Below, piece after piece: positions 16,710 to 23,136 of a stretch of DNA of 37,258 nucleotides. The notes beneath the pieces were generated by a model. That model had not been told where the DNA came from, did not search any database, and saw only the letters and a list, made by a program, of their open reading frames with translations. Position 1 is the first letter of the stretch. Every line of letters starts with the position of its first letter. The translations under genes were made by a program, and so were the position numbers. The stretch is from an uncultured Negativibacillus sp. (GTDB taxonomy: Bacteria; Bacillota; Clostridia; Oscillospirales; Ruminococcaceae), in the NCBI RefSeq assembly GCF_944388365.1, contig NZ_CALXIN010000015.1, positions 1-37,258 of the forward strand, written 5' to 3'.

Positions 16710-17543
16710 TCAATCCATCAATAGTTTCAGATGATGTTCAAACGCAATTCCTTCGTTTGGATCGGTTCCATCCTCCACCGCTTCTGCAATGGAAGCTTCC
16801 AATAACTTTGCTGCCTTTTCCAAAGCCTGATGGGCGCTTTCACCTCGAACCATGCATCCGCAGACAACCGACGATAAAATATCCCCTGTTCCAGAATAGC
16901 CTTCGCCAATCTTTCTGGTGCTCACCGAAAAACATTCCTTATTTACCGCATCAAAACCGACATTCCAGATGTTTTCTCCTTGGTGAATGCCGGTGATAAT
17001 CACCGTCGATGGTCCCAGCTTGGATAGCTCCTTTGCATATTGCTCCACAATCTCCAAAGGTTCTCCCTGCTCGGCAAGCGCCGCATCCTTTCCCAATAGG
17101 AATAACGCCTCTGTCAGATTCGGCGTGATAACATCCGCTTTTTTGCAAAGATTGCGCATCGCACAGCACATTTCATCGCCAAACCCGCGATAAAACTTTC
17201 CTTCGTCTCCCAAGACAGGATCGACCAAAATCAAAGTATCTTCCTTGCGAAATTCGTCGATAAAACCTTCCACCCATTTTACTTCCTGTTCGCTGCTCAG
17301 ATAGCCCGTAAAAATCCCCTGAAACTCTGCCCTTCTCTTTTTCCATTCCTCTGCAATCATCGGCATATAAATGGAAAGATCCGCACCTGTATAGCTTTCA
17401 AAGGCAGTCTGGTTACTCAATACTGCTGTCGGCATCGGTACCGCCTGCACACCACATACTGCCAAAATCGGAATTGCTGCTGTCAACGAACATTTTCCCA
17501 GTCCTGAAAGGTCGTGGATCGCTGCCACCTTCGGGATTGCCAT
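16710..17543 (-). CDS. pdxY: Pyridoxamine/pyridoxal kinase
   Basis: The protein has about 277 residues. I use the ATG at 17543, which has GGAGG 7 bp upstream; an ATG two codons earlier is too close to it. The N-terminus AAIHDLSGLGKCSL, the VDPVLGDEGKFY segment (about 119-130), ITPNLTEA (about 153-160) and the GYSGTGDILSSV anion-hole motif with the catalytic Asp (about 227-238) place it in the PfkB/ThiD-like kinases as a PdxY-type enzyme. It phosphorylates B6 vitamers to the 5'-phosphate. With the downstream ECF component it forms an uptake-and-trap pair. Confidence 0.9.
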   Translation of the reverse strand: MAIPKVAAIHDLSGLGKCSLTAAIPILAVCGVQAVPMPTAVLSNQTAFESYTGADLSIYMPMIAEEWKKRRAEFQGIFTGYLSSEQEVKWVEGFIDEFRKEDTLILVDPVLGDEGKFYRGFGDEMCCAMRNLCKKADVITPNLTEALFLLGKDAALAEQGEPLEIVEQYAKELSKLGPSTVIITGIHQGENIWNVGFDAVNKECFSVSTRKIGEGYSGTGDILSSVVCGCMVRGESAHQALEKAAKLLEASIAEAVEDGTDPNEGIAFEHHLKLLMD

Positions 17544-17636
17544 TCTCATTCCTCCAACTCTGTTTTTCTGTCCTTTATTTTACCCTTTTCCCTCCTCAAA
17601 AGAAAATTTTTCTTTCATCTTGCCCTCTTTCGGAAT

Positions 17637-17666
17637 TTTATATCAATTATATAAACATGCAGTCAA
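17637..17666 (-). promoter_or_regulatory. Sigma-A promoter of the pdxY operon
   Basis: TTGACT at 17661-17666, 18-bp spacer, TATAAA at 17637-17642, about 90 bp upstream of the start. No riboswitch fold is apparent in the leader. The remaining gap to 17813 is AT-rich with no gene. Confidence 0.7.
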
Positions 17667-17813
17667 ATATATCCCAAAATTTATATTATTCTGCCAATAT
17701 CCAATCATTTTAACTACAATCATAAAATATTGTTATCTGTGTTTTGCTCAAAATCCAGCTCTATTTTCTCCGCCATTATTGGCAACTCGCCGAAACTCCA
17801 TTTTGCCTTTATA

Positions 17814-17859
17814 GACAATAAAAAACAGCAGTCTACCCGACTGCTGTTTTTTTATTGTC
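17814..17859 (-). terminator. Terminator of the DUF4097 gene
   Basis: The arms at 17814-17833 and 17839-17859 pair over about 20 bp (CAGCAGTC with GACTGCTG at the core), followed by a T run on the minus strand. It begins 4 bp after the stop. Confidence 0.9.
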
Positions 17860-17863
17860 CGTT

Positions 17864-18997
17864 CTATCGCACGGTAATATCTCCAGAGATGGTCGAAAAA
17901 TATCCGGTGATCGCATCTGCATCGGCTTGGCCGCCTGGCTGATAATTATCAACGATGCGAACCTCTCCCGACATCGTCTGGCTTCGCGCCATCAGACGCT
18001 TTCCTCTTCTGTCCAATGTCATTCTAATATCACCGCTGACCGTCTGTACCGACAACTTTTTGCCGTACAATCTGCCTTTGACATCGCCGCTGGTGCTGGA
18101 TACGCTCAGCTCTTCCGCTTCACTGTCATTCACTTCGATGTCACCACTGACGCTCTTTGCCTTCAGCCGCTCCATCTGCATATCCAAAATTTTAATATCA
18201 CCACTGGTGCTGTTGATACTCAGCTCTTTAACTTTGCCGCAGCGAATCTCCACATCACCGCTGGTTGTCTGCATTGTGCTTTCCTGTGCATATACTTCAT
18301 GAGCCTTCACATCGCCGCTGAAAGTTTTGACCTGCATCACCGGAGAAGTCCACTGTGTCAGCCGAATATCCCCACTCATGCTTTCCAGCGTCGTTTTTTC
18401 TGCCTTCAAATTTTCCGCGGTAATATCTCCCTGTAAGCTCTTTACTTTCACTGTATGCACCTGTGCCGGAACTTCTACAATCAACCTTCCCAGATCGTCG
18501 GTATTGTTTCCAAAGCCGACCATAAACGCAATCCCTAAAAAGCTCTTGTCCTTCCCGTTTTTCTTTCTCGGACGTTCCTTTGCAAAATAGCAGCCGCCGG
18601 AAAAATCCTCCTCCAGATATTCTCCTTTGTCCTTGCCGCTTTCAAAGTAAGAATGAAGCTGGCCGTCCCTGGAAGGAAGCACCGATACATCAATCGACAG
18701 CATCGACAGTTCAATGCAGCCAATCTCTCCGTTGTCATCCCTCTTGTTCTCCTGTTGGATGGCTGTCACCTTTTCTATCTCGTGGGTGTGGATATCCTTG
18801 TCACCCATCATATCCTCGATGTCTTTCAGGAAACTTTCAATGTTTCCCAGCTCTTCGCAGATTTCCTCCTCGGTGCGTCCGCTTCTGATACCTGCTTCGA
18901 AATGTTCCTCGTAGTTGTCGAGAATTTCCTGCACAAACTGGCTATCGTAGCCCACTAAAGCCTCTCTTAAATGCTGCATATAATCCGCTCTGGTCAT
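17864..18997 (-). CDS. HAAS-domain protein with DUF4097 beta-repeat domain
   Basis: The protein has 377 residues from the ATG at 18997 (GGGAGG 8 bp upstream), overlapping the padR gene by 56 bp. The N-terminus (residues about 1-75, MTRADYMQHLREALVGYD) is the HAAS/DUF1700 helical domain that regularly pairs with PadR regulators. The rest is a DUF4097 right-handed beta-repeat region: about nine repeats of roughly 20 residues centred on S-G-D-V/I (SGDIRL, SGDVKA, SGDVEI, SGDIKI, SGDIEV, SGDVKG, SGDIRM, SGEVRI, SGDITV). No signal peptide or membrane segment is visible. Its molecular function is unknown; envelope-related signalling is the usual guess for the family. Confidence 0.85.
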   Translation of the reverse strand: MTRADYMQHLREALVGYDSQFVQEILDNYEEHFEAGIRSGRTEEEICEELGNIESFLKDIEDMMGDKDIHTHEIEKVTAIQQENKRDDNGEIGCIELSMLSIDVSVLPSRDGQLHSYFESGKDKGEYLEEDFSGGCYFAKERPRKKNGKDKSFLGIAFMVGFGNNTDDLGRLIVEVPAQVHTVKVKSLQGDITAENLKAEKTTLESMSGDIRLTQWTSPVMQVKTFSGDVKAHEVYAQESTMQTTSGDVEIRCGKVKELSINSTSGDIKILDMQMERLKAKSVSGDIEVNDSEAEELSVSSTSGDVKGRLYGKKLSVQTVSGDIRMTLDRRGKRLMARSQTMSGEVRIVDNYQPGGQADADAITGYFSTISGDITVR

Positions 18998-19343
18998 CTT
19001 TGTTTCCTCCCTCTGACTGTTCTGTCGTTTCTTCTCCTTCATCCATCAACCGATCCACCGCTGCGGTAAATTCCTTCCACTCTTCCCGCAGTGTCTGATG
19101 ATACTCGCTGCCCTTCTCGGTCAGATGATAATACTTTCTTGCCGGTCTGCCGTCCGATTCCACCGAATAGGTTTCGAGACGACCCTCGTCCTTGAGTCGT
19201 TTCAGAATCAGATACAGTGTTCCCGTCGCCAGCTCCATCTCCTGCGAGATACGTTCGGTCAGCTCATATCCGTATTTGTCACCTTTTTTCAGCTGGGATA
19301 ATACGCACAGTTCCAGCGCGCCTTTCTTAAACTGTGTGTTCAT
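18942..19343 (-). CDS. PadR-family transcriptional regulator
   Basis: The protein has 133 residues. The winged helix is clear: LELCVLSQLKKGDKYGYELT (about 10-29), LATGTLYLILKRLKDEGRL (about 38-56) and the wing SDGRPARKYYHLTEKG (about 63-78). A C-terminal helix would dimerise. It is co-transcribed with the HAAS/DUF4097 gene, the standard arrangement in which PadR controls its own operon. Confidence 0.93.
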   Translation of the reverse strand: MNTQFKKGALELCVLSQLKKGDKYGYELTERISQEMELATGTLYLILKRLKDEGRLETYSVESDGRPARKYYHLTEKGSEYHQTLREEWKEFTAAVDRLMDEGEETTEQSEGGNKDDQSGLYAAFKRGFSGLR

Positions 19344-19378
19344 CTGCTTCTCGCCTCCTATCTTGTTTTGTTGTATAT

Positions 19379-19407
19379 ATTATAATGCTTGTTATTCTAT
19401 ATTGCAA
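19379..19407 (-). promoter_or_regulatory. Sigma-A promoter of the padR operon
   Basis: TTGCAA at 19402-19407, 17-bp spacer, TATAAT at 19379-19384, then a short leader with AGGAGG. PadR autorepression would act here, but I cannot define the operator. Confidence 0.82.
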
Positions 19408-19479
19408 CATACATACTTAATAAATGTTTGTGCTTTTATTTGGCTATTATTTATAAATCCTCCTCATTTTCCGGCAACA

Positions 19480-19505
19480 AAAAAGCAGTCGATCGACTGC
19501 TTTTT
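19480..19505 (-). terminator. Terminator of the ecsC-hflX operon
   Basis: The perfect palindrome GCAGTCGATCGACTGC (19485-19500) is flanked by A and T tracts, about 20 bp past the ecsC-like stop. Confidence 0.85.
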
Positions 19506-19524
19506 CTATCATCAAATGATTCTG

Positions 19525-20352
19525 CTATAATTCGCGCAGCATCCGCTGCTGATACTTCACTGCCGCCAGACTGCCGATCTGCCGCAGCAGCACTCCGTTG
19601 CGAAAGCCACCGTACACTCCCACAATAGGTGCTCCCTGTATCAGTTTTCCTGTTAAAGCTGCACTGCATAAGGCTTTGGAAGCTCGTTCCTTGGCTTGCT
19701 CGCGGGAAATAGACGGCATTATCCCTTGCCGAATCTCCTGCGCCACTGTATCCGCATCCATAGATGCGCGATATCGCTCGACTTCCTCACCCACTGCGGC
19801 ACAAATCAAAAGCATCTGATAAATTTGCTCCTGTGGCAGGTCGTATGGATACCCAAAGCTGAGCGAAATTTCAAACAATGTCTTAAACACCGCCGCCAGA
19901 AAAATCGGCACATCCGGCAGACCGATGCCCAATGCACCCATCGCACCACCCTGTACCGTTGAAAACACCATGTTTCCCGACGCCCGCATGGCAACCGATG
20001 TGCCTAGCTTGGTAAGTTCCCAACTGGACAGCGGCTTTTTTGAGAAGTGTTCGTACCTCTCCAATAGCTTTTTCTCCGAGAAGGTTTTTGCAATCATCCC
20101 GCTTCCCTTCTCCAAGACCAGATCAAAGCTCTTTTCAAATGCTTTCTGCAAAACCTGCGCCGACTTCTCCGCCGCCTGTTCTGCCTTGCCAGGAATCTTT
20201 TCGCGCACACGCTCCCGCACCGGCGCCGTCCATGCTGCCGCCTTCTGGCTCAGCAGCGACGGCCGCTGCTCCAACAGCTTCTGCTCCTGCTTTTCCAGCT
20301 TGTTCAACTTCCTCTGTTGTAAATGGCTTTGACGTCGGTTGTTTAGCTCCAC
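19525..20352 (-). CDS. EcsC-family protein
   Basis: The protein has 275 residues with a GTG start and GGAGG 6 bp upstream; it begins 15 bp after hflX stops, so it belongs to that operon. The N-terminus (residues about 1-90) is basic and helical. The core shows the EcsC features: LTKLGTSVAMRASGNMVFS (about 113-131), GLPDVPIFLAAVFKTLFEIS (about 143-162), a YPYDLPQEQIYQMLLICAA helix, and APIVGVYGGFRNGVLLRQIG (about 243-262). The family's biochemical role is unknown; the hydrophobic segments suggest membrane association. Confidence 0.82.
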   Translation of the reverse strand: MELNNRRQSHLQQRKLNKLEKQEQKLLEQRPSLLSQKAAAWTAPVRERVREKIPGKAEQAAEKSAQVLQKAFEKSFDLVLEKGSGMIAKTFSEKKLLERYEHFSKKPLSSWELTKLGTSVAMRASGNMVFSTVQGGAMGALGIGLPDVPIFLAAVFKTLFEISLSFGYPYDLPQEQIYQMLLICAAVGEEVERYRASMDADTVAQEIRQGIMPSISREQAKERASKALCSAALTGKLIQGAPIVGVYGGFRNGVLLRQIGSLAAVKYQQRMLREL

Positions 20353-20367
20353 GTGCGCCCTCCTTTT

Positions 20368-21618
20368 CTACTCCTCGTTGAGCAGGATGTAATCCTGTAC
20401 CCGATGGCAAATCTTCAAATCCACATTTGCATCCAAAAAGGTTCCGTCCTCACGGTACTCCTCCGCATAGACCTTGCCGTTCTGACGGATCTCCTCGATC
20501 AGCCCGCTTTTCTCGTACGGAATCAGCAGATGCAAATGCCGGTGCGTCTCCGGCAGATTCAGCACAATTTTCTCCAGCAGCTTATCCAAGCCTTCGCCGG
20601 TCTTGGCAGAGATTGCCGCCGTGCTCTTGTTCAAGGTCATCGGCAGCTCCGGCAGCTTGTCGCACTTGTTCAGTACCGTCAATATCGGCACATTCTCCGC
20701 GCCCAGCTCCTTGAGCAGTCCCGTCGTAACCTCCAGCTGCTGGTCAAACTCCGGAGAGGAGACGTCGCAAACGTTCAAAATCAAATCCGCCTCCGCTGCC
20801 TCCTCCAGCGTGGAATGGAACGCCTGTACCAGCTGGTGCGGCAGCCTGCTCACCAGTCCAACTGTGTCGATCAGCATCACCTTGCGTCCGTCGGGCAGGC
20901 TCAGCGCACGAGAGGTCGGGTCCAGCGTCGCAAACAGCATATCCTTCGCCAGTACGCCGGCGTCGGTCAGTGTGTTGAGCAGCGTCGATTTTCCCACGTT
21001 GGTGTATCCCACAATCGCTACGCTGATGACATCGTCCTTCTTTCTGCGCTGACGCATCAGGCCGCGCCGTTTTTCCAGCGCGTCCAGCTCCTCCTCCAGC
21101 GCGTGAATCCGCCGCCGGATGTGTCGCCGGTCGCTTTCCAGCTTGCTCTCACCTGGGCCTCGGGTGCCGATGCCGCCGCCCAGACGCGACAGACTGGTGC
21201 CCAATCCGCTCAGACGCGGCAGCCGGTACTTTAACTGCGCCAGCTCCACCTGTAAGCGGCCTTCGCTGGTTCTCGCACGCTGTGCAAAAATATCCAGTAT
21301 CAGGGTGGTGCGGTCGATGATCGCCGCATCCACCACCCTTTCAATGTTTTTCAGCTGTGCCGGCGCCAGCTCGTGGTCAAAGATGACCAGATCCACCTCC
21401 TGCGCGCGCACAAATTCTGCGGCTTCCTCCAGCCTTCCCGCGCCCATCAGCGTGGCAGGATCAGGCTTCTCCTTTTTCTGGATAATCCTTCCCACCACCT
21501 GCGCACCGGCAGATTTTGCCAGCTCCTCCAGCTCATCCACCGAGCGCTGTACATCATACTCACCGGTGTCCACCGCTGCCAGCAGCGCGGTTTGTTGTTT
21601 CTGGCTGTTTTCGTACAT
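20368..21618 (-). CDS. hflX: GTPase HflX
   Basis: The protein has 416 residues. The N-terminal HflX domain has the ATLMGAGRLEE and DLVIFDHELAPAQLKNIE segments (about 56-95), and a glycine-rich linker follows (RLGGGIGTRGPGESKLE, about 145-161). The G domain has G1 GYTNVGKST (204-212), G3 DTVGLVSRLP (about 251-260) and G4 NKCD (about 317-320). It rescues stalled or heat-damaged ribosomes by splitting subunits. It stands between the ChrB-like and EcsC-like genes in one minus-strand run. Confidence 0.97.
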   Translation of the reverse strand: MYENSQKQQTALLAAVDTGEYDVQRSVDELEELAKSAGAQVVGRIIQKKEKPDPATLMGAGRLEEAAEFVRAQEVDLVIFDHELAPAQLKNIERVVDAAIIDRTTLILDIFAQRARTSEGRLQVELAQLKYRLPRLSGLGTSLSRLGGGIGTRGPGESKLESDRRHIRRRIHALEEELDALEKRRGLMRQRRKKDDVISVAIVGYTNVGKSTLLNTLTDAGVLAKDMLFATLDPTSRALSLPDGRKVMLIDTVGLVSRLPHQLVQAFHSTLEEAAEADLILNVCDVSSPEFDQQLEVTTGLLKELGAENVPILTVLNKCDKLPELPMTLNKSTAAISAKTGEGLDKLLEKIVLNLPETHRHLHLLIPYEKSGLIEEIRQNGKVYAEEYREDGTFLDANVDLKICHRVQDYILLNEE

Positions 21619-21664
21619 TTTGTTTCCTCCGCTGTATCATTTTATGTGCGCGCCGGCAAAAAGG

Positions 21665-22207
21665 CTACTTGTTGGCCTTTTCCATCGCTTTGGCAAGCTG
21701 TGTGGACAGCTCCGCCGATGCCTGACGCGCCACCGAAATAATCGTATACAATCCCTTTTCCACATCCTGCGCATAGCTCAGACCAAAGTGGTTGCGGCTG
21801 CGCGCCTTGGAATAGCGCTTGATGATGCGTTTCACCTGCTCGGTCTGGTCCTCGGTAAAGGCACTTCCGCCGTTTGCAAGCTCACCCAGCACCTGCGCGC
21901 AGTCTTTTTTCAGCTCGCTGAGTTCCTCCATCGCCTGTTCGCGGAAGCGAGCCACCACCTCACGCTCATCCTTCGGGTCCAAGAACTTCATCTCGACGAT
22001 CGAAGCCTCTCCACCCATTTCCACAATCTTGCCCAGCAGATACTTAAACCTTGTATAGCTCTGCCGGTTGTATGGCAGTAGGGCAACACCCTGTTTAAAA
22101 TACTCCGCGCCGTACTCCTTGAGTTTTCTCCAGACATACACGCGATTTTTGGACGGATTGACCGGCACACTGTATCCCAGCGCCAGCCAACGGATCGGTT
22201 CTGCCAT
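21665..22207 (-). CDS. ChrB N-terminal-domain-like protein
   Basis: The protein has 180 residues from the ATG at 22207 (GGGGG about 8 bp upstream). The opening RWLALGYSVPVNPSKNRVYV followed by WRKLKEYGAEYFKQGVALLP resembles the N-terminal domain of ChrB, a chromate-resistance regulator, and related stand-alone proteins. The remainder is helical (FREQAMEELSELKKDCAQVL, then KRIIKRYSKARSRN). No chromate transporter (ChrA) is nearby, so a role in chromate resistance is not supported by context. It leads the hflX-ecsC run. Confidence 0.6.
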   Translation of the reverse strand: MAEPIRWLALGYSVPVNPSKNRVYVWRKLKEYGAEYFKQGVALLPYNRQSYTRFKYLLGKIVEMGGEASIVEMKFLDPKDEREVVARFREQAMEELSELKKDCAQVLGELANGGSAFTEDQTEQVKRIIKRYSKARSRNHFGLSYAQDVEKGLYTIISVARQASAELSTQLAKAMEKANK

Positions 22208-22257
22208 CGTCTTGCCCCCTTTGATGATCTCACATTTCTGAAACATCCATTACATTT

Positions 22258-22286
22258 ATTTTACCCGTTTATACTGCCGTTTGCAA
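22258..22286 (-). promoter_or_regulatory. Sigma-A promoter of the ChrB-like/hflX/ecsC run
   Basis: TTGCAA at 22281-22286, 17-bp spacer, TAAAAT at 22258-22263, about 50 bp upstream of the start. Confidence 0.65.
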
Positions 22287-22332
22287 TACTTGCAAGTGAT
22301 TCTTTCGCTGACAGCATTGGCTTTTTCTATAT

Positions 22333-22372
22333 AAACAAATCCCTTTCGACGTCTGCCGAAAGGGATTTGTTT
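22333..22372. terminator. 16-bp inverted repeat next to the toxin promoter
   Basis: Arms 22333-22348 and 22357-22372 are perfectly complementary with an 8-bp loop. The right arm overlaps the first bases of the toxin -35 hexamer. It may be a terminator, an insulator between the divergent transcripts, or an operator for the toxin promoter. The trailing T runs are short, so the terminator reading is not certain. Confidence 0.5.
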
Positions 22373-22398
22373 ACATTGTTCTCATTTTGTGGTATACT
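22370..22398 (+). promoter_or_regulatory. Toxin promoter
   Basis: TTTACA at 22370-22375, 17-bp spacer, TATACT at 22393-22398 with an extended -10 TG (22390-22391). Transcription should start near 22405, giving a leader of about 63 nt. Confidence 0.85.
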
Positions 22399-22406
22399 GT
22401 TGTTTG

Positions 22407-22430
22407 CCGGAAGGACGGCACGGTTGTTCC
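22407..22430 (+). promoter_or_regulatory. Toxin leader segment complementary to the 3' UTR repeats
   Basis: Block A (22407-22419) can pair with 22625-22637 over 13 positions (one G-U), and with 22775-22786 and 22926-22937 over 12. Block B (22420-22430) can pair over 11 positions (one G-U) with 22599-22609, 22749-22759 and 22900-22910. The order is antiparallel and colinear, with a 15-nt bulge on the repeat side. This would fold the 5' end of the toxin mRNA onto its 3' UTR, if the transcript extends that far. Confidence 0.65.
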
Positions 22431-22461
22431 TCTTTTTCGTATAAAAGTAGAAAAAGGGGGG
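22429..22461 (+). promoter_or_regulatory. Hairpin hiding the toxin ribosome-binding site
   Basis: CCTCTTTTTC (22429-22438) pairs with GAAAAAGGGG (22450-22459) over 10 bp with one G-U. The GGGGGG ribosome site (22456-22461) sits in the 3' arm, 6 bp before the toxin ATG. Sequestered ribosome sites are a known feature of type I toxin mRNAs. Confidence 0.75.
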
Positions 22462-22467
22462 ACCGCT

Positions 22468-22548
22468 ATGACAGTTTTGGAAGTCATTGCACTTTTAAAC
22501 CTGCTCTTTACGGTTATCTTTGGGATTCTGTCCTACATAAAGAAATAA
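22468..22548 (+). CDS. Type I toxin, holin-like small hydrophobic peptide
   Basis: The peptide has 26 residues: a short start MTVLEVIALL, a hydrophobic transmembrane stretch (about 7-23, with LLFTVIFGILSY), and a lysine-rich end IKK. This is the layout of the Hol_Tox ('putative holin-like toxin') family and of TxpA- and Fst-type toxins, which insert in the membrane. An overly strong ribosome site hidden in a hairpin, a strong promoter, and three convergent antisense genes overlapping or matching its 3' end support a type I toxin rather than a true holin. No phage lysis gene is nearby. Confidence 0.85.
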   Translation: MTVLEVIALLNLLFTVIFGILSYIKK

Positions 22549-22636
22549 CCACCCCTATGTAAAGGGGCGGCGTTTCTACAAGCTATAAACTTGAACTTGG
22601 AACGACCGTCCTCTAGCACAGGAAGCCGTCCTTCTG
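22540..22636 (-). ncRNA. Antitoxin RNA copy 1 (cis antisense to toxin 3' end)
   Basis: The predicted RNA has about 97 nt, from the promoter at 22643-22672 to a rho-independent terminator whose stem (22549-22556 with 22563-22570) is perfect only on the minus strand, where the A-C mismatch becomes G-U. A U-rich tail overlaps the last toxin codons and stop. This mirrors the txpA/ratA arrangement, where the antitoxin overlaps the toxin mRNA 3' end and triggers its decay. Confidence 0.82.
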
Positions 22637-22642
22637 GTACTC

Positions 22643-22672
22643 ATTATAACACCTGTACAAGCCCGCTGTCAA
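22643..22672 (-). promoter_or_regulatory. Promoter of antitoxin RNA 1
   Basis: TTGACA at 22667-22672, 18-bp spacer, TATAAT at 22643-22648; both hexamers are perfect. Confidence 0.85.
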
Positions 22673-22690
22673 GCGAACTTGCTTTGCATA

Positions 22691-22786
22691 AAGAAATAAC
22701 CACCCCTATGTAAAGGGGCGGCGTTTCCTCAAGTTCATTGCTTATTTGGGAACGACCGTCCTCTGACACAGGAAGCCGTCCTTCTG
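22691..22786 (-). ncRNA. Antitoxin RNA copy 2
   Basis: Same architecture as copy 1: terminator stem 22699-22721, shared core blocks, and a different internal segment (about 22725-22745). There is no toxin gene attached, only the duplicated last four codons. It can pair with the toxin 3' UTR in trans through the shared blocks, or may serve another toxin mRNA. Confidence 0.8.
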
Positions 22787-22792
22787 CTACCT

Positions 22793-22822
22793 ATTATATC
22801 ACCTGTAAAAGCCCGCTGTCAA
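22793..22822 (-). promoter_or_regulatory. Promoter of antitoxin RNA 2
   Basis: TTGACA at 22817-22822, 18-bp spacer, TATAAT at 22793-22798. Confidence 0.85.
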
Positions 22823-22840
22823 GCGAACTTGCTTTGCATA

Positions 22841-22937
22841 AAGAAATAACCACCCCTATGTAAAGGGGCGGCGTTTCCTCAAGTAGATCACTTTATTTGG
22901 GAACGACCGTCCTCTAGCACAGGAAGCCGTCCTTCTG
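22841..22937 (-). ncRNA. Antitoxin RNA copy 3
   Basis: Same architecture; terminator stem 22849-22871. It is close to copy 2 apart from a divergent internal segment (about 22878-22895). Conservation of the promoter, terminator and pairing blocks argues that it is functional rather than decayed. Confidence 0.8.
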
Positions 22938-22943
22938 CTACCT

Positions 22944-22973
22944 ATTATATCACCTGTCAAAGCCCGCTGTCAA
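22944..22973 (-). promoter_or_regulatory. Promoter of antitoxin RNA 3
   Basis: TTGACA at 22968-22973, 18-bp spacer, TATAAT at 22944-22949. The -35 lies inside the plus-strand terminator hairpin. Confidence 0.85.
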
Positions 22974-22985
22974 GCGGGCTTTTTT
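22959..22985 (+). terminator. Plus-strand terminator closing the toxin transcript
   Basis: AAAGCCCGCT (22959-22968) pairs with AGCGGGCTTT (22973-22982), followed by a T run. Units 1 and 2 carry only degraded versions without the T run, so the toxin mRNA is predicted to run through all three repeats, about 580 nt. Confidence 0.85.
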
Positions 22986-22990
22986 GTCGC

Positions 22991-23026
22991 AAAAAAATCC
23001 CCCTTTGGGTGGAGAACCAAAGGGGG
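22991..23026 (-). terminator. Minus-strand terminator upstream of the antitoxin array
   Basis: CCCCCTTTGG (22999-23008) pairs with CCAAAGGGGG (23017-23026), followed on the minus strand by seven T bases. It ends any transcript arriving from the surface-protein gene and so shields the antitoxin promoters. Confidence 0.85.
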
Positions 23027-23136
23027 TGTCGAAGCCTTGCCTGTACAGACAACTGCTTCAAAAAATTTTTAGTCGGAAGACTGGCATCAATCAAATCGAG
23101 GTTTTCGGAACACGTTCCCGAGCCCCTCCATAGAAA
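23027..23136 (-). other. Unassigned structured region before the terminator
   Basis: On the minus strand this stretch can form a hairpin with GAAGC and GCTTC at its base and TTGTCTG/CAGGCAA inside, and another, TCGGGAAC with GTTCCGA. It ends at the terminator at 22991-23026. It may be the end of a long surface-protein 3' UTR or an independent small RNA. I do not recognise it as 6S, SRP or tmRNA, and I see no good promoter for it. Confidence 0.4.

Larger units (their letters stand above)
22536..22980. repeat. Three tandem 150-bp antitoxin repeats
   Basis: Units start at 22536, 22687 and 22837 (periods 151 and 150). Each begins with the last bases of the toxin gene (CATAAAGAAATAACC), followed by the antisense terminator, a divergent segment, the GAACGACCGTCC and AGCCGTCCTTC blocks, and the antisense promoter. 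The toxin coding region itself is not duplicated. Units 1 and 2 end in AGCGAACTTGCTTTG, whereas unit 3 ends in the intact plus-strand terminator. Confidence 0.95.

Noticed and set aside
22468..22548. True phage holin
   Set aside because: The peptide is too short, has no endolysin partner, lies 8 kb from the phage block and is embedded in antisense-RNA genes.
22536..22980. CRISPR-like array or simple satellite repeat
   Set aside because: Units are 150 bp, nearly wholly conserved, with promoters and terminators in each; there are no short repeats alternating with unique spacers and no cas genes.
23027..23136. 6S RNA, SRP RNA or tmRNA
   Set aside because: None of the characteristic conserved sequences of these RNAs is present; left as unassigned structure.
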